Positions 1 to 8,082 of a DNA stretch of 64,000 nucleotides are shown here, in pieces (the stretch's first letter is position 1; every line of letters starts with the position of its first letter). The notes under the pieces are model-generated. The model worked only from the letters and a program-made list of their open reading frames with translations, was not told where the DNA came from and did no database searches. A program made the position numbers and the translations under genes. The DNA is from Bacteroidota bacterium (lineage in GTDB: Bacteria; Bacteroidota; Bacteroidia; Flavobacteriales; Weeksellaceae). The DNA lies in NCBI GenBank assembly GCA_023419095.1, contig JAEZYN010000045.1:1-64000 (forward strand). Reading direction: 5' to 3'.

Positions 1-150
1 TTAATGGAGTTGGCGAAGCTCCTTCGTCGCTTTTTGCTAAAAAAACTGAAATTTCTCTAAGAAAATTTTGACTCCTTACAGTCGTCGAACCACTTCGTTA
101 GGTTTCAAACTTGCGCGGATACATGCCTGATTGCCGCGCTTCAGACACTG
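1..150. repeat. Partial copy of the fold-back repeat element
   Basis: No gene is visible. Bases 1-78 match 37381-37457 closely (same order of motifs, about nine in ten bases on inspection), including the TTTTTGCTAAAA segment that begins the long stem of the element. Bases 107-150 hold the GCGCGG/CCGCGC hairpin with the CTTCAGACACTGAA tail also seen at 1184-1240. The 3' arm of the long stem is missing and the sequence runs straight into the next copy, so this copy is truncated or rearranged. It is useful as the uninterrupted version of the site where the prophage sits at 37458. Confidence 0.7.
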
Positions 151-161
151 AATTTCTCTTT

Positions 162-394
162 GTTCTTTTGCCTTGATGCAAAAGAACCAAAAAATCAAGA
201 CCTGGATTTATTTGCTAAAAAATTGAGATTTTTTCTAATAAAATCCCCAGAACTCGGGCGGATACGAGATGGCTTCTTCGATTTAAGATCGTTGCCGCCA
301 CTCAAACAAGGGGGATTTTTATGAAATTATTAATGAGAAAATTCCGGCATGAATAAAATCTCAATTTTTTTTAACGCAAAAATCTCCGAAGTCG
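162..394 (+). repeat. Fold-back element, copy A (pseudoknot plus nested stems)
   Basis: The 5' part is an H-type pseudoknot: stem GTTCTTTTGC (162-171) pairs with GCAAAAGAAC (178-187), and the loop CTTGAT (172-177) pairs with ATCAAG (194-199). A perfect 16-bp stem (217-232 with 355-370) encloses a 9-bp stem (240-248 with 311-319) and a GGGCGG/CCGCC hairpin (256-261 with 295-299). The 3' block after 371 (TTAACGCAAAAATC...) is shared with the other copies. Stem arms differ between copies yet stay complementary. No ORF is convincing. Orientation is given as the strand on which the pseudoknot reads 5' to 3'. Function unknown. Confidence 0.65.
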
Positions 395-700
395 TTTTGG
401 GCGAATCTTAGAATTCAGAACACAGACGATAAGTCTGCGAACGAAGTTCAGTAGCGAAGAAAAGAATTTTCTGTAGTTCTTTTGACTTCGTCGAACCACT
501 CTGTTAGGTTTGACTTGATGCAATTGCGAAGCATATCACGAACTCCGTAGAAAGATAAACAGATGGTGAGTAAAAGAACCAAAAATTGCCTCCAATTTTT
601 AATATTGGAAGGGAGTCGGCGAACCTTCGGTTTCAAGACCTGGATCTTTTTGGCTCGTCATTTATATTTTTTTTGGAATCGCCGATCCGCCGATGGCGGA
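395..700. repeat. Mosaic of shorter repeat segments
   Basis: No gene. 412-500 (cagaacacagacgataag, then tctgtagttcttttgacttc, then gtcgaaccac) recurs at 940-1030 and in part at 1062-1100. The segment from 480 to about 590 (cgtcgaaccac, then catatcacgaa, then gagtaaaagaacc) recurs at 37183-37265. At 570-645 a pseudoknot motif seems split by an inserted segment, since its AAAAGAACCAAAAATT and CAAGACCTGGATC halves are about 45 nt apart. This looks like repeated insertion or recombination between copies. Confidence 0.55.
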
Positions 701-890
701 TTGCTAAAATTTAAAATTACCATCTAAAATTTCCTATAATTTATCTCGTCCTCAGACGAGACTCGGGCGGATTGAAAATTATTTCTTCGGCTGGGTATAT
801 TCGCCGCCACTCAAACAAAGGAAATTTTTTAACGCTGCTAAATTAAAATTTTTTAACGCAAAAATCTCCGAAGTCGTTTTGGGAAAATCT
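701..890 (+). repeat. Fold-back element, second copy (degenerate)
   Basis: Begins with TTGCTAAAA like the other copies. The inner stem AAAATTTCCT (726-735) pairs perfectly with AGGAAATTTT (819-828). The GGGCGG (765-770)/CCGCC (804-808) hairpin is present, and the shared 3' block starts near 853. The outer stem is imperfect here. An additional hairpin, TCTCGTC/GACGAGA (about 744-761), is inserted between the inner stem and the GC hairpin. The pseudoknot at the 5' side is disrupted. No gene. Confidence 0.55.
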
Positions 891-1090
891 TAGATTTCAG
901 AACACAGCAGCTCTTGTCATTGACTGCATCGACTCTTCGATTTCAGAACACAGACGATAAGTCTGCGAACGAAGTTCAGAAGCGAAGTGAAGAATTTTCT
1001 GTAGTTCTTTTGACTTCGTCGAACCACCCCGTTAGGTTTGCCTTGATGCAATTTCAGAACGCAACGAAGCGAAGTGAAGAATTTTCTGTA

Positions 1091-1333
1091 GTTCTTTTGC
1101 CTTGATGCAAAAGAACCAAAATCAAGACCTGGATTTTTTTGCTAAAAAAAAAGTGAAATTTCTCTAAGAAAATTTTCAAACTTGCGCGGAAACCTGTTGG
1201 TTTCTTCGGATCAAATGATTGCCGCGCTTCAGACACTGAAAATTTTTGAACACGATAACTAACAAGTCTATATAAAGAGAAATTTCACTTTTTTCTTAAC
1301 GCAAAAATCTCCGAAGTCGTAATTGGGCGAATC
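1091..1333 (+). repeat. Fold-back element, copy B (best preserved)
   Basis: Pseudoknot: GTTCTTTTGC (1091-1100)/GCAAAAGAAC (1107-1116), with loop CTTGAT (1101-1106) complementary to ATCAAG (1121-1126). The outer stem is 19 bp and perfect (1147-1165 with 1276-1294). The inner stem is 10 bp and perfect (1169-1178 with 1237-1246). The hairpin is GCGCGG (1184-1189)/CCGCGC (1222-1227). Conserved 3' block from 1296. Compared with copy A, the stem sequences are different but complementary, while single-stranded junctions are nearly identical. That is the pattern expected of a maintained secondary structure. Confidence 0.7.
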
Positions 1334-1470
1334 TTCGATTTCAGAACACAGCAGCCTCTGTCATTGACAAGGGGGTGCCTTCGGAATGATGGGGTGCGTT
1401 CGGAATGACAATTCTCCATATTCGCAACTTTGGAATGCGCCATTAGGATTTTTAACGGATAATATTTAAC

Positions 1471-1499
1471 TTTACTTTTCGTCAACGACCGTATCTTTG
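1471..1499 (+). promoter_or_regulatory. Candidate promoter of the broken XRE gene
   Basis: TATCTTTG at 1492-1499 fits the Bacteroidota -7 consensus TAnnTTTG. A T-rich TTTACTTTT stretch (1471-1479) lies about where a -33 element is expected. The start codon follows at 1516. Consensus-based call only. Confidence 0.45.
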
Positions 1500-1515
1500 C
1501 ATTAAATTCATCAAC

Positions 1516-1924
1516 ATGGAAAAGAAAATTCATCAGGGACGCAATGTGAAGCGATTCCGTGAAATGCTTGGAATTAAGCAGGAAGCCTTAGCATTTGATC
1601 TGGGTGACGACTAACCAAAAGAAAATCTCACTGCTGGAGCAAAAAGAGGTGGTTGAAGATCCGCTGCTGAAGAAAATAGCGGAAGTGCTGAAAATTCCGG
1701 TGGAAGCTTTTCAGAATTTTGATGAGGAAAAGGCGGTGAATATTATCGCGAATACCTTTCATGAAGGTGCGGTGGCAAATAATTCCGGTTATATCAGCTG
1801 TACTTTTAATCCGCTTGATAAACTTGTTCAACTTCATGAAGAAAAAATAAGTCTCTATGAGCGCATACTTAAGGAGAAGGATGAGATAATGATGCGGCTC
1901 GAAAAGATGATCCGGAATAAATAA
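1516..1924 (+). pseudogene. Frameshifted XRE-family transcriptional regulator
   Basis: An ATG at 1516 opens a helix-turn-helix reading frame (MEKKIHQGRNVKRF..., then GIKQEALAFDLGDD) that stops at TAA 1612-1614. The protein resumes in another frame from about 1617 (NQKKISLLEQKEVVEDPLLK) and runs to 1924, ending in a coiled-coil-like tail. In relatives of this family known to me the junction reads LG-D/E-D-W-N-Q-K-K. The sequence GACGACTAACCAAAAG is what results if two G's of a TGG Trp codon are lost, so a 2-nt deletion is the simplest explanation. A 109-residue remnant starting at 1595 lacks the HTH and is probably not expressed. A sequencing error is the alternative. It precedes the polysaccharide locus, where its intact relatives could act as a local regulator (inference). 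Confidence 0.7.
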
Positions 1925-2290
1925 GATTAAAGAACTGACGTAAGAGATTTTGCTGCAAAGGAAATTTCAGTTTTTATTTACTTTTTACTTATATCCAGCC
2001 AGTTTTTTTTTGGTATGCTTGATAAGCCCTGCATTGCGTCGAGACCAAAGTATACACAGGCTCCTGTTACTTCACGGTGAATACAAACTAAGCCGCCAAT
2101 AACAGGCGTGCGTGCGATTACGCCTTATTGCTTCTTTTCCTGTCAGCGGCCTGTATTCCCTTACCTGGTGAGCCGCAACGCAGGCGCTTCGAAGCCGAAA
2201 CACGGATTATCCGTATTATTTAGAAAAGCACCAGACCACTCTCTAAAATCACCAAAATTCCTATTTTCTTAAATATTATCAATAAATCCT
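1925..2290. other. Gene-free interval before the polysaccharide locus
   Basis: About 370 bp without a credible ORF on either strand. It contains several GC-rich, palindrome-like segments (for example caataacaggcgtgcgtg and gtgagccgcaacgcaggcg) but no recognised RNA gene. The wzm permease gene usually next to wzt is not here. Confidence 0.5.
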
Positions 2291-2298
2291 TAAATTTG
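2264..2298 (+). promoter_or_regulatory. Candidate promoter of the polysaccharide operon
   Basis: TAAATTTG at 2291-2298 matches the TAnnTTTG -7 box. TTTTCTT at 2264-2270 lies 20 nt upstream as a weak -33. Transcription would begin near 2305, downstream of the possible TTG start at 2296. This argues for the ATG at 2353 as the start of the first gene. Confidence 0.45.
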
Positions 2299-2352
2299 AA
2301 GCGTCAAACCGGCGTGCAGAAAAACCGCCTTACAAAAAAAGTACTTTCTCCG

Positions 2353-3621
2353 ATGCAAAGTAATCTGGCGATAAAAGCCGTGAACATCTCCAAACAATAC
2401 CGCCTCGGCGAAGTCGGCACCGGCACCCTGTCCCATGACCTGAACCGCGCGTGGGCAAAACTGCGCGGCAAGGAAGACCCGTTCCTGAAGATCGGCGAGA
2501 GCAACGACCGCTCTACCAAGGGCAGCAGTGACTATGTCTGGTCACTTCAAGACATCAACTTTGAGATCCAGAAAGGCGATGCCGTAGGCATTATCGGGCG
2601 CAACGGTGCGGGAAAATCTACCCTCTTAAAACTGCTGAGCCGAGTCACCAAACCCACGACCGGACACTTCGAGGTGCAGGGACGTATTGCGTCATTGCTC
2701 GAGGTGGGCACAGGCTTCAACCCGGAGATGACGGGCCGCGAGAATATTTTCCTGAACGGTGCGATCCTGGGCATGCGCCGGCAGGAGATTAAAAGGAAGT
2801 TCGATGAGATTGTGGATTTTGCGGGCGTGGAGCGGTATATCGATACACCGGTGAAGCGCTATTCGTCGGGGATGTATGTGCGGCTGGCCTTTGCGGTGGC
2901 CGCGCATCTGGAGTCGGAGGTCCTGATCGTGGATGAGGTATTGGCTGTGGGTGATGCGGAGTTCCAGAAAAAATGCCTGGGCAAGATGGGGGATGTGAGT
3001 AAGGGTGAAGGCAGGACGGTGCTGTTTGTGAGTCATAATATGGCGAGCGTAAAAACATTGTGCAACAACGGTATTTTATTGAAAAACGGATTGGTGGATT
3101 ATGCTGGCGATGTGGACAGTTGCGTAAGTTATTATCTGGGAGAATCCAGCGGACAGACCGAAAATGAAAGGACTTTGGATCTAGGAAACGAAATCATTCA
3201 GATAAGAACTATTAAAGTTCTTAATCCAAATACTAACCGGCCCGACATTATTGATGAGAATAAAGAAATTGAGTTGGTTACAGAATTTGATTTAAAAACA
3301 AATCAAGCTGATCGTTATCACATCACATATCATCTACTTAACGAAATGGGTGAAGGGCTCTTTTCATTTACAAGTAATAACAGCACCACTTTAATAGAAG
3401 GTTTTAATAAGGTAAAATGTGTATTTCCTGCGAAATTCTTTCAGTCCGGAAACTTCTTTTTAAACTTTTTCTTTGTAGAGGATAAAAGAAGGGCAGTTTT
3501 TGTTGAAAACGATATTTTTAACTTTAAAGTGCAGGATGGTGAAAGAGAATTAGGAGTATATATGGGGAGAGAACCTGGTTATATCAGACCAAAATTTACA
3601 TGGGAAAATATTTCAGTATGA
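2353..3621 (+). CDS. wzt: Polysaccharide ABC exporter ATPase with Wzt-type C-terminal domain
   Basis: ATP-binding subunit of an ABC-2 type exporter that moves lipid-linked glycans (O-antigen, capsule or teichoic-type) across the inner membrane. Visible: Walker A GRNGAGKS at residues 82-89, the signature YSSGMYVRLAFA, Walker B LIVDEVLAVGD and the switch VSHN. After the roughly 250-residue NBD comes a beta-rich extension (about 260-422) of the Wzt C-terminal, glycan-end-recognition type. I chose the ATG at 2353 (422 aa). An in-frame TTG at 2296 would add 19 basic residues but sits in the presumed promoter. The gene overlaps the aminotransferase gene by ATGA. No permease partner (Wzm) is present in the 2.3 kb upstream, which is unusual. 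Confidence 0.9.
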   Translation: MQSNLAIKAVNISKQYRLGEVGTGTLSHDLNRAWAKLRGKEDPFLKIGESNDRSTKGSSDYVWSLQDINFEIQKGDAVGIIGRNGAGKSTLLKLLSRVTKPTTGHFEVQGRIASLLEVGTGFNPEMTGRENIFLNGAILGMRRQEIKRKFDEIVDFAGVERYIDTPVKRYSSGMYVRLAFAVAAHLESEVLIVDEVLAVGDAEFQKKCLGKMGDVSKGEGRTVLFVSHNMASVKTLCNNGILLKNGLVDYAGDVDSCVSYYLGESSGQTENERTLDLGNEIIQIRTIKVLNPNTNRPDIIDENKEIELVTEFDLKTNQADRYHITYHLLNEMGEGLFSFTSNNSTTLIEGFNKVKCVFPAKFFQSGNFFLNFFFVEDKRRAVFVENDIFNFKVQDGERELGVYMGREPGYIRPKFTWENISV

Positions 3622-4706
3622 TACCCGTAACCAAACCTTTTTTACCGCCCAAAGACGTTTATGAATCTTATCTTGATGGTATATGGCAGCGAAATTGGCT
3701 TACAAACATGGGGCCGCTTGCGAGTGACTTGGAACTCCGTCTGAAAGACCATCTGAATGTTGACTATTTACTATTTGTAACTAATGGAACAGTTGCACTG
3801 CAAATGGCCATTAAAGCATTGGATCTGAAGGGCGAAATCATTACTACGCCATTTTCTTTTGTGGCTACCACGAGTTCTATTGTGTGGGAAGGTTGTACGC
3901 CCGTGTTTGTCGATATAGATGAAAGCACACTTAATATTGATGCCGAAAAGATAGAAGCCGCCATCACCGACAGAACTTCAGCAATTCTTGCAACGCATGT
4001 ATATGGAAATCCTTGCGACGTTACAAAAATTCAGGAAATCGCACATAAGTACAAGCTGAAAGTGATTTACGATGGCGCCCATGCGTTTAATGTCACTGTT
4101 TATGGTAAATCAATTTTTGAATACGGTGATATTTCAACATGTTCGCTACATGCCACTAAATTATACCACAGTATAGAGGGCGGAGTGGTAGTAAGTAAAG
4201 ATGTTGAGGTTCACAAGAAACTGGAGCGTATGCGAAACTTTGGAATCGCAGGCTTTGATTTGTATTCAACGCTTGGACTAAACGCTAAGAATTCCGAATT
4301 TCATGCAGCTATGGGACTTGCGAATCTTAATTATGTTTCTAAAATCATAGAAAAGCGACTTTTGCTGAGTGGGCGGTATAATCAAAATTTGCGGGAATTG
4401 CATTCGCGCAGACCGCTGTGGCATCCCAGCTCTGCAAATAATGGGGCTTATTATCCAATCATCCTGCAAAGCGAGAATCTATTAAAGCAGGTTTCAGACC
4501 TCCTTAGTGCTTCTAATATTGGGACTCGAAGATATTTTTATCCCAGTTTAGCTTCAGCATTACCATATGTTTCCCATCAGAATTTCCCGGTCACGGATAA
4601 CGTATCACATAGAGTACTATGTCTGCCTTTATTTTATGAACTTACATTCGAGCAGATTGATATGATCTGTAAAAAAATACTAAAAATACAAGAGGATTAT
4701 TTGTAA
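3618..4706 (+). CDS. DegT/DnrJ/EryC1-family sugar aminotransferase
   Basis: PLP-dependent aminotransferase acting on a nucleotide-linked keto-sugar to make an amino sugar for the surface glycan. The start MIPVTKPFLPP and the motifs NWLTNMGPL, FVTNGTVALQ, TTPFSFVAT and DGAHAFN (the Asp that contacts the PLP ring) followed by SLHATKLYHSIEGG (PLP lysine in HATK) are typical. Length 362 aa is normal. Start at 3618 gives the ATGA overlap with wzt; an in-frame ATG at 3600 would add six residues. The stop overlaps the next start. Substrate cannot be read from sequence, but FdtB/RmlA-type partners are not in the window, so the keto-sugar must come from elsewhere. Confidence 0.88.
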   Translation: MIPVTKPFLPPKDVYESYLDGIWQRNWLTNMGPLASDLELRLKDHLNVDYLLFVTNGTVALQMAIKALDLKGEIITTPFSFVATTSSIVWEGCTPVFVDIDESTLNIDAEKIEAAITDRTSAILATHVYGNPCDVTKIQEIAHKYKLKVIYDGAHAFNVTVYGKSIFEYGDISTCSLHATKLYHSIEGGVVVSKDVEVHKKLERMRNFGIAGFDLYSTLGLNAKNSEFHAAMGLANLNYVSKIIEKRLLLSGRYNQNLRELHSRRPLWHPSSANNGAYYPIILQSENLLKQVSDLLSASNIGTRRYFYPSLASALPYVSHQNFPVTDNVSHRVLCLPLFYELTFEQIDMICKKILKIQEDYL

Positions 4707-6007
4707 TGACAATACTAATTATAGGCCAGTGTACACTTCATTGGGGCAGAATGGAATTCGGAAATATAGGGAATTACTATATTATTGAACCTTTTGTGCG
4801 GGAGCTGCATACAAATTTTCCTGATGCTAAAATCAGAACAACTTTTCAAATGTCGGATAGATTTTGCGGACAAGAAGATGTTGAAGTACTTCCTATGGAC
4901 TATTATTATGGCTTTTTGGAATCTGATTTAGCTACTGCTGAAAAGGAATACATGATTGCTAAGAGATTTTCCGAAACAGGAGAACTTGCAGAGACTACTC
5001 CTTATATTGAAACTGTACTGAATAGTGATCTAGTGATTGATTTCAGCGGTGATATTTGGGGTGACAACGCGGATTTTCTTGGTGAGAATCGTTTTTTAGT
5101 AGGATTATATAAAGATCGGGTAGCCCAGTTGTTGGGTAAGAAAACGGTTATGCTCGCCGGTTCTCCAGGTCCTTTTTCACATAGAAAAAATCTTGAATTT
5201 GCAAAAGAAGTTTTTGAGAATTTTGATTTAGTTACTAATCGCGAAGCAGTCAGTCGTGGTATATTAAAAGATTATGGTTTTAGATTAGATAATCTTGTGG
5301 ATTTGAGCTGTCCCGCGTTTCTTTTTGAACCTAAAAACGATTTAGATAAACAAACCATTTTTCCGGCTTTCGAACCGAGTAGCAATACCAAAATCGTGGG
5401 AGTAATTCTGTGCGGTTGGAACTTCCTCAATGGACCTTTTGATAAGCCCGTAAGAGATGATTGTGATTACGATTTCATCGTAAAGCCTCTAACAGAATTT
5501 CTGGACAAAGAAAGAAAAGCAACTTTGTGCTTGATGTCACATTCAAACGGTTTTATCCCCGGAAAAGAGCCGTTTGAATTAATTCATGGAAGAGATTACC
5601 CCATAATAAAACAGTTGGAAAAGATTCTGACGGAGAAGGGCTATGCTGAACGTATCTATACATTAAACGGAGTGTATGACGCTTGGACAACAAAAGCGAT
5701 CATCGGAACTTTCGATATGCTCATTAGCGGAAGAATTCATGCAGCGGTTTCCGGATTGAGTCAGCAAGTTCCAACAGTTATAATAGATTACGGGCATGAA
5801 CCCAAGGCGCATAAATTGAAAGGGTTTGCAACAGAAGCAGGTATGCTGAATTATGTTGCAGATCCCGAATCTAAAGATGATATTTTCAAGAAAATTAAAA
5901 TGTGCTGGGGCGCCCTGGATGAAATCAGAGATCAACTTTCACAAAATATTCCCAAAGTACAGGAAAAGTCAAAACATAATTTTGAGCTACTAAAAGATTT
6001 GTTTTAA
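4706..6007 (+). CDS. Polysaccharide pyruvyltransferase family protein
   Basis: 433 aa, resembling the PS_pyruv_trans family, whose members transfer pyruvate ketal groups from PEP to glycan sugars or act as related GT-B-like transferases. Family-like features are an N-terminal GNIGNYYI segment, a central SGDIWGDN motif, LAGSPGPFSH, LVTNREAVSRGIL and a C-terminal SGRIHAAVSGLSQQVPTVIIDYGHE, which corresponds to the conserved R-H-containing donor region. It starts at ATG 4706, overlapping the aminotransferase stop, and the next gene starts right after its stop. Whether it makes a pyruvyl ketal or another linkage is uncertain. Confidence 0.75.
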   Translation: MTILIIGQCTLHWGRMEFGNIGNYYIIEPFVRELHTNFPDAKIRTTFQMSDRFCGQEDVEVLPMDYYYGFLESDLATAEKEYMIAKRFSETGELAETTPYIETVLNSDLVIDFSGDIWGDNADFLGENRFLVGLYKDRVAQLLGKKTVMLAGSPGPFSHRKNLEFAKEVFENFDLVTNREAVSRGILKDYGFRLDNLVDLSCPAFLFEPKNDLDKQTIFPAFEPSSNTKIVGVILCGWNFLNGPFDKPVRDDCDYDFIVKPLTEFLDKERKATLCLMSHSNGFIPGKEPFELIHGRDYPIIKQLEKILTEKGYAERIYTLNGVYDAWTTKAIIGTFDMLISGRIHAAVSGLSQQVPTVIIDYGHEPKAHKLKGFATEAGMLNYVADPESKDDIFKKIKMCWGALDEIRDQLSQNIPKVQEKSKHNFELLKDLF

Positions 6008-6715
6008 ATGAAGAAAATTGGAATTATGCAGCCATATTTTCTGCCTTATATCGGATACTTCCAGTTGATGGATATGGTGGACGAATTTGTACTGTACGAT
6101 ACTATCCAATTTACAAAAAAGGGATGGATACCCCGGAACCGTATGCTTCAGAATAATAAAGATTGCTTTTTTACCCTGCCTTTAAGGAAAGATTCTGATT
6201 TCTTAAACATCAATGAAAGATATCTTGCCGATTCTTATAATGCGGATAAAGACAAGCTGTTGAGGAAAATCGAAAATAATTATAGCAAAGCACCGTACTT
6301 CACATCATTTTATCCTGTTGTAGAAGAGGTTTTAAACAATAAGAGTAGGAATTTATTTGACTTTGTTTACAATAGTTTAAATATTATAAAGGGCTTATTA
6401 CATATTAGTACCCCTATTGTCAGATCATCAGAACTTGATAAAAATATAGAACTTATAAAAGGACAGGAAAAAGTTTTGGCAATATGTAACGAATTGCAAG
6501 CAACACATTATATTAATCCAATTGGAGGTACAGCTTTGTATAATAAAAAGGATTTCAGAGAGAATAATATCGAACTGAATTTTCTGCAATCTAACGATAT
6601 AGTATATCCGCAGTTCTCAGGAGAATTCGTACAATGGTTATCAATTTTGGATGTGCTTATGTTCAATTCGGTTGAGCAGACGCGGGGCTACTTAGATAAA
6701 TACAGATTACTTTGA
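6008..6715 (+). CDS. WbqC family protein
   Basis: 235 aa, opening with the diagnostic MKKIGIMQPYFLPYIGYFQL and continuing with FVLYDTIQFTKKGWIPRN. WbqC proteins occur in O-antigen/capsule loci and are thought to help install acyl or amino-acyl groups on amino sugars; the biochemical step is not well defined. It abuts the upstream gene with no intergenic bases and is followed by a GNAT gene after one base. The pair WbqC plus GNAT beside a sugar aminotransferase suggests N-acylation of the 4-amino sugar (inference). Confidence 0.88.
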   Translation: MKKIGIMQPYFLPYIGYFQLMDMVDEFVLYDTIQFTKKGWIPRNRMLQNNKDCFFTLPLRKDSDFLNINERYLADSYNADKDKLLRKIENNYSKAPYFTSFYPVVEEVLNNKSRNLFDFVYNSLNIIKGLLHISTPIVRSSELDKNIELIKGQEKVLAICNELQATHYINPIGGTALYNKKDFRENNIELNFLQSNDIVYPQFSGEFVQWLSILDVLMFNSVEQTRGYLDKYRLL

Positions 6716-6716
6716 C

Positions 6717-7157
6717 ATGAAATTTAGAATAAAATTCAATATTAGTACTCTGGCAACAATCACTTCCTACTTAATGAAAGTGAAAGATGCTTTTATCCCA
6801 TCGCTTGATACTCAGGTTGAAATTGTGCAATACGCAAAAAAAATACATGAATCTGCAACCCGTGTCGAGTGTCACTTTGAAGATAAGCTTATTGGATTAT
6901 GTGGGGTATATCTTAATGATGAAGAAGGTAAGGCTTTTATTACAACAATCAGTGTTATTCCTTCTTTTCAGAATCAGGGGATAGCGCAATTATTGATGGA
7001 CCAAGTTGTCGACCACTGCAAGAGTAAATCTAATATTACCTATATTGAATTGCAAGTTTCAGAAAGCAATGAACCGGCCAGAAAATTCTACGCAAAAAAT
7101 GGTTTCCAAATCACGGAGGACGTTGTTGATAATTTAATGTTAAAAAAATCAATCTAG
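6717..7157 (+). CDS. GNAT-family N-acetyltransferase
   Basis: 146 aa. The acetyl-CoA binding motif A is visible as VIPSFQNQGIAQLLMDQV, followed by NEPARKFYAKNGF of the C-terminal motif. It probably transfers an acetyl group to the amino sugar made by the upstream aminotransferase, but the acceptor is inferred only from context. Its stop TAG overlaps the GTG start of the next gene by one base. Confidence 0.8.
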   Translation: MKFRIKFNISTLATITSYLMKVKDAFIPSLDTQVEIVQYAKKIHESATRVECHFEDKLIGLCGVYLNDEEGKAFITTISVIPSFQNQGIAQLLMDQVVDHCKSKSNITYIELQVSESNEPARKFYAKNGFQITEDVVDNLMLKKSI

Positions 7158-8071
7158 TGCGGGATCGACCATTAGTTTCCATATGTTGCCTTACTTACAA
7201 TCATGAACCCTATATTCGTGAATGCCTCGAAGGTTTTCTAATGCAAAAATGTGAATTCACATTCGAGGTTTTAATACACGATGATGCTTCCACTGATGGA
7301 ACAGCAAAAATTATTAAGGAGTATGAAACAAAGTACCCTGAAATAATAAAACCAATCTATCAAAATGAGAATCAATATTCCAAGCGTGAGGGAAGTCTTA
7401 GTCTAAGATATAATTTCCCTCGCGCGAAGGGAGTGTATATTGCGATGTGCGAAGGCGACGACTACTGGACAGACCCATTTAAATTACAGAAGCAGGTGAG
7501 TTTTTTAGAAGCGAATAATCAATATTCCGTGTGCTGGCACCGTTACCAAGTATCGCAGAATGGTAAAATTACCGGAAGAATTCTTCCAGAGATTTCAGAT
7601 GATTTTGTGATTACTAAAAGTAATTTTTTCGATAAGTGGTATACGAAAACCTTAAGCGTTGTGTTTCGTAAGAAGGCGTTATCCAAAATTGATTTTTCAA
7701 AGTATAATAATTTTAAAGATTCTACCTTATTTTATGAATTTTTAAAACAAGGTTATGGTTTGTGTTTTAAATTTGTCGGCGGTATATACCAAAATAATTC
7801 CACCGGTATTTGGTCTAGTTTATCCGAAAAATTGCAATTAAGAAGTGCAAGTTTAAATATAGAAGAATTGTATCGTCATAATACTGACGATATATTTCTG
7901 CAAAATAATTTAAAGGGACTTATTAAAACATTCGTCCAAAAAGGTCATTATAGTGATTGGATTTTTGTTTTGTCAAACTTTAAAACAGCAAAGTTTAAAT
8001 TATTTTTAATTAACACAATATTTCGAATGACTGTGAACAAATTTTTTTCAAAATTGAGAATTTATAATTAA
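7157..8071 (+). CDS. GT2-family glycosyltransferase
   Basis: 304 aa, cytoplasmic GT-A fold enzyme transferring a sugar to a lipid-linked acceptor. N-terminal PLVSICCLTYNHEPYI, then HDDASTDGT (nucleotide-binding Asp) and CEGDDYWTDP (the DXD-like metal site). It starts at GTG 7157, which gives a TAGTG overlap with the GNAT gene; no ATG is near. The C-terminal half is AT-rich compared with genes further along the locus. Sugar specificity is not predictable. Confidence 0.85.
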   Translation: MRDRPLVSICCLTYNHEPYIRECLEGFLMQKCEFTFEVLIHDDASTDGTAKIIKEYETKYPEIIKPIYQNENQYSKREGSLSLRYNFPRAKGVYIAMCEGDDYWTDPFKLQKQVSFLEANNQYSVCWHRYQVSQNGKITGRILPEISDDFVITKSNFFDKWYTKTLSVVFRKKALSKIDFSKYNNFKDSTLFYEFLKQGYGLCFKFVGGIYQNNSTGIWSSLSEKLQLRSASLNIEELYRHNTDDIFLQNNLKGLIKTFVQKGHYSDWIFVLSNFKTAKFKLFLINTIFRMTVNKFFSKLRIYN

Positions 8072-8082
8072 ATAATCTTCTA

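Noticed and set aside
2296..2352. TTG start adding 19 residues to Wzt
   Set aside because: It falls within the predicted -7 box, and the ATG at 2353 fits the family's N-terminus.
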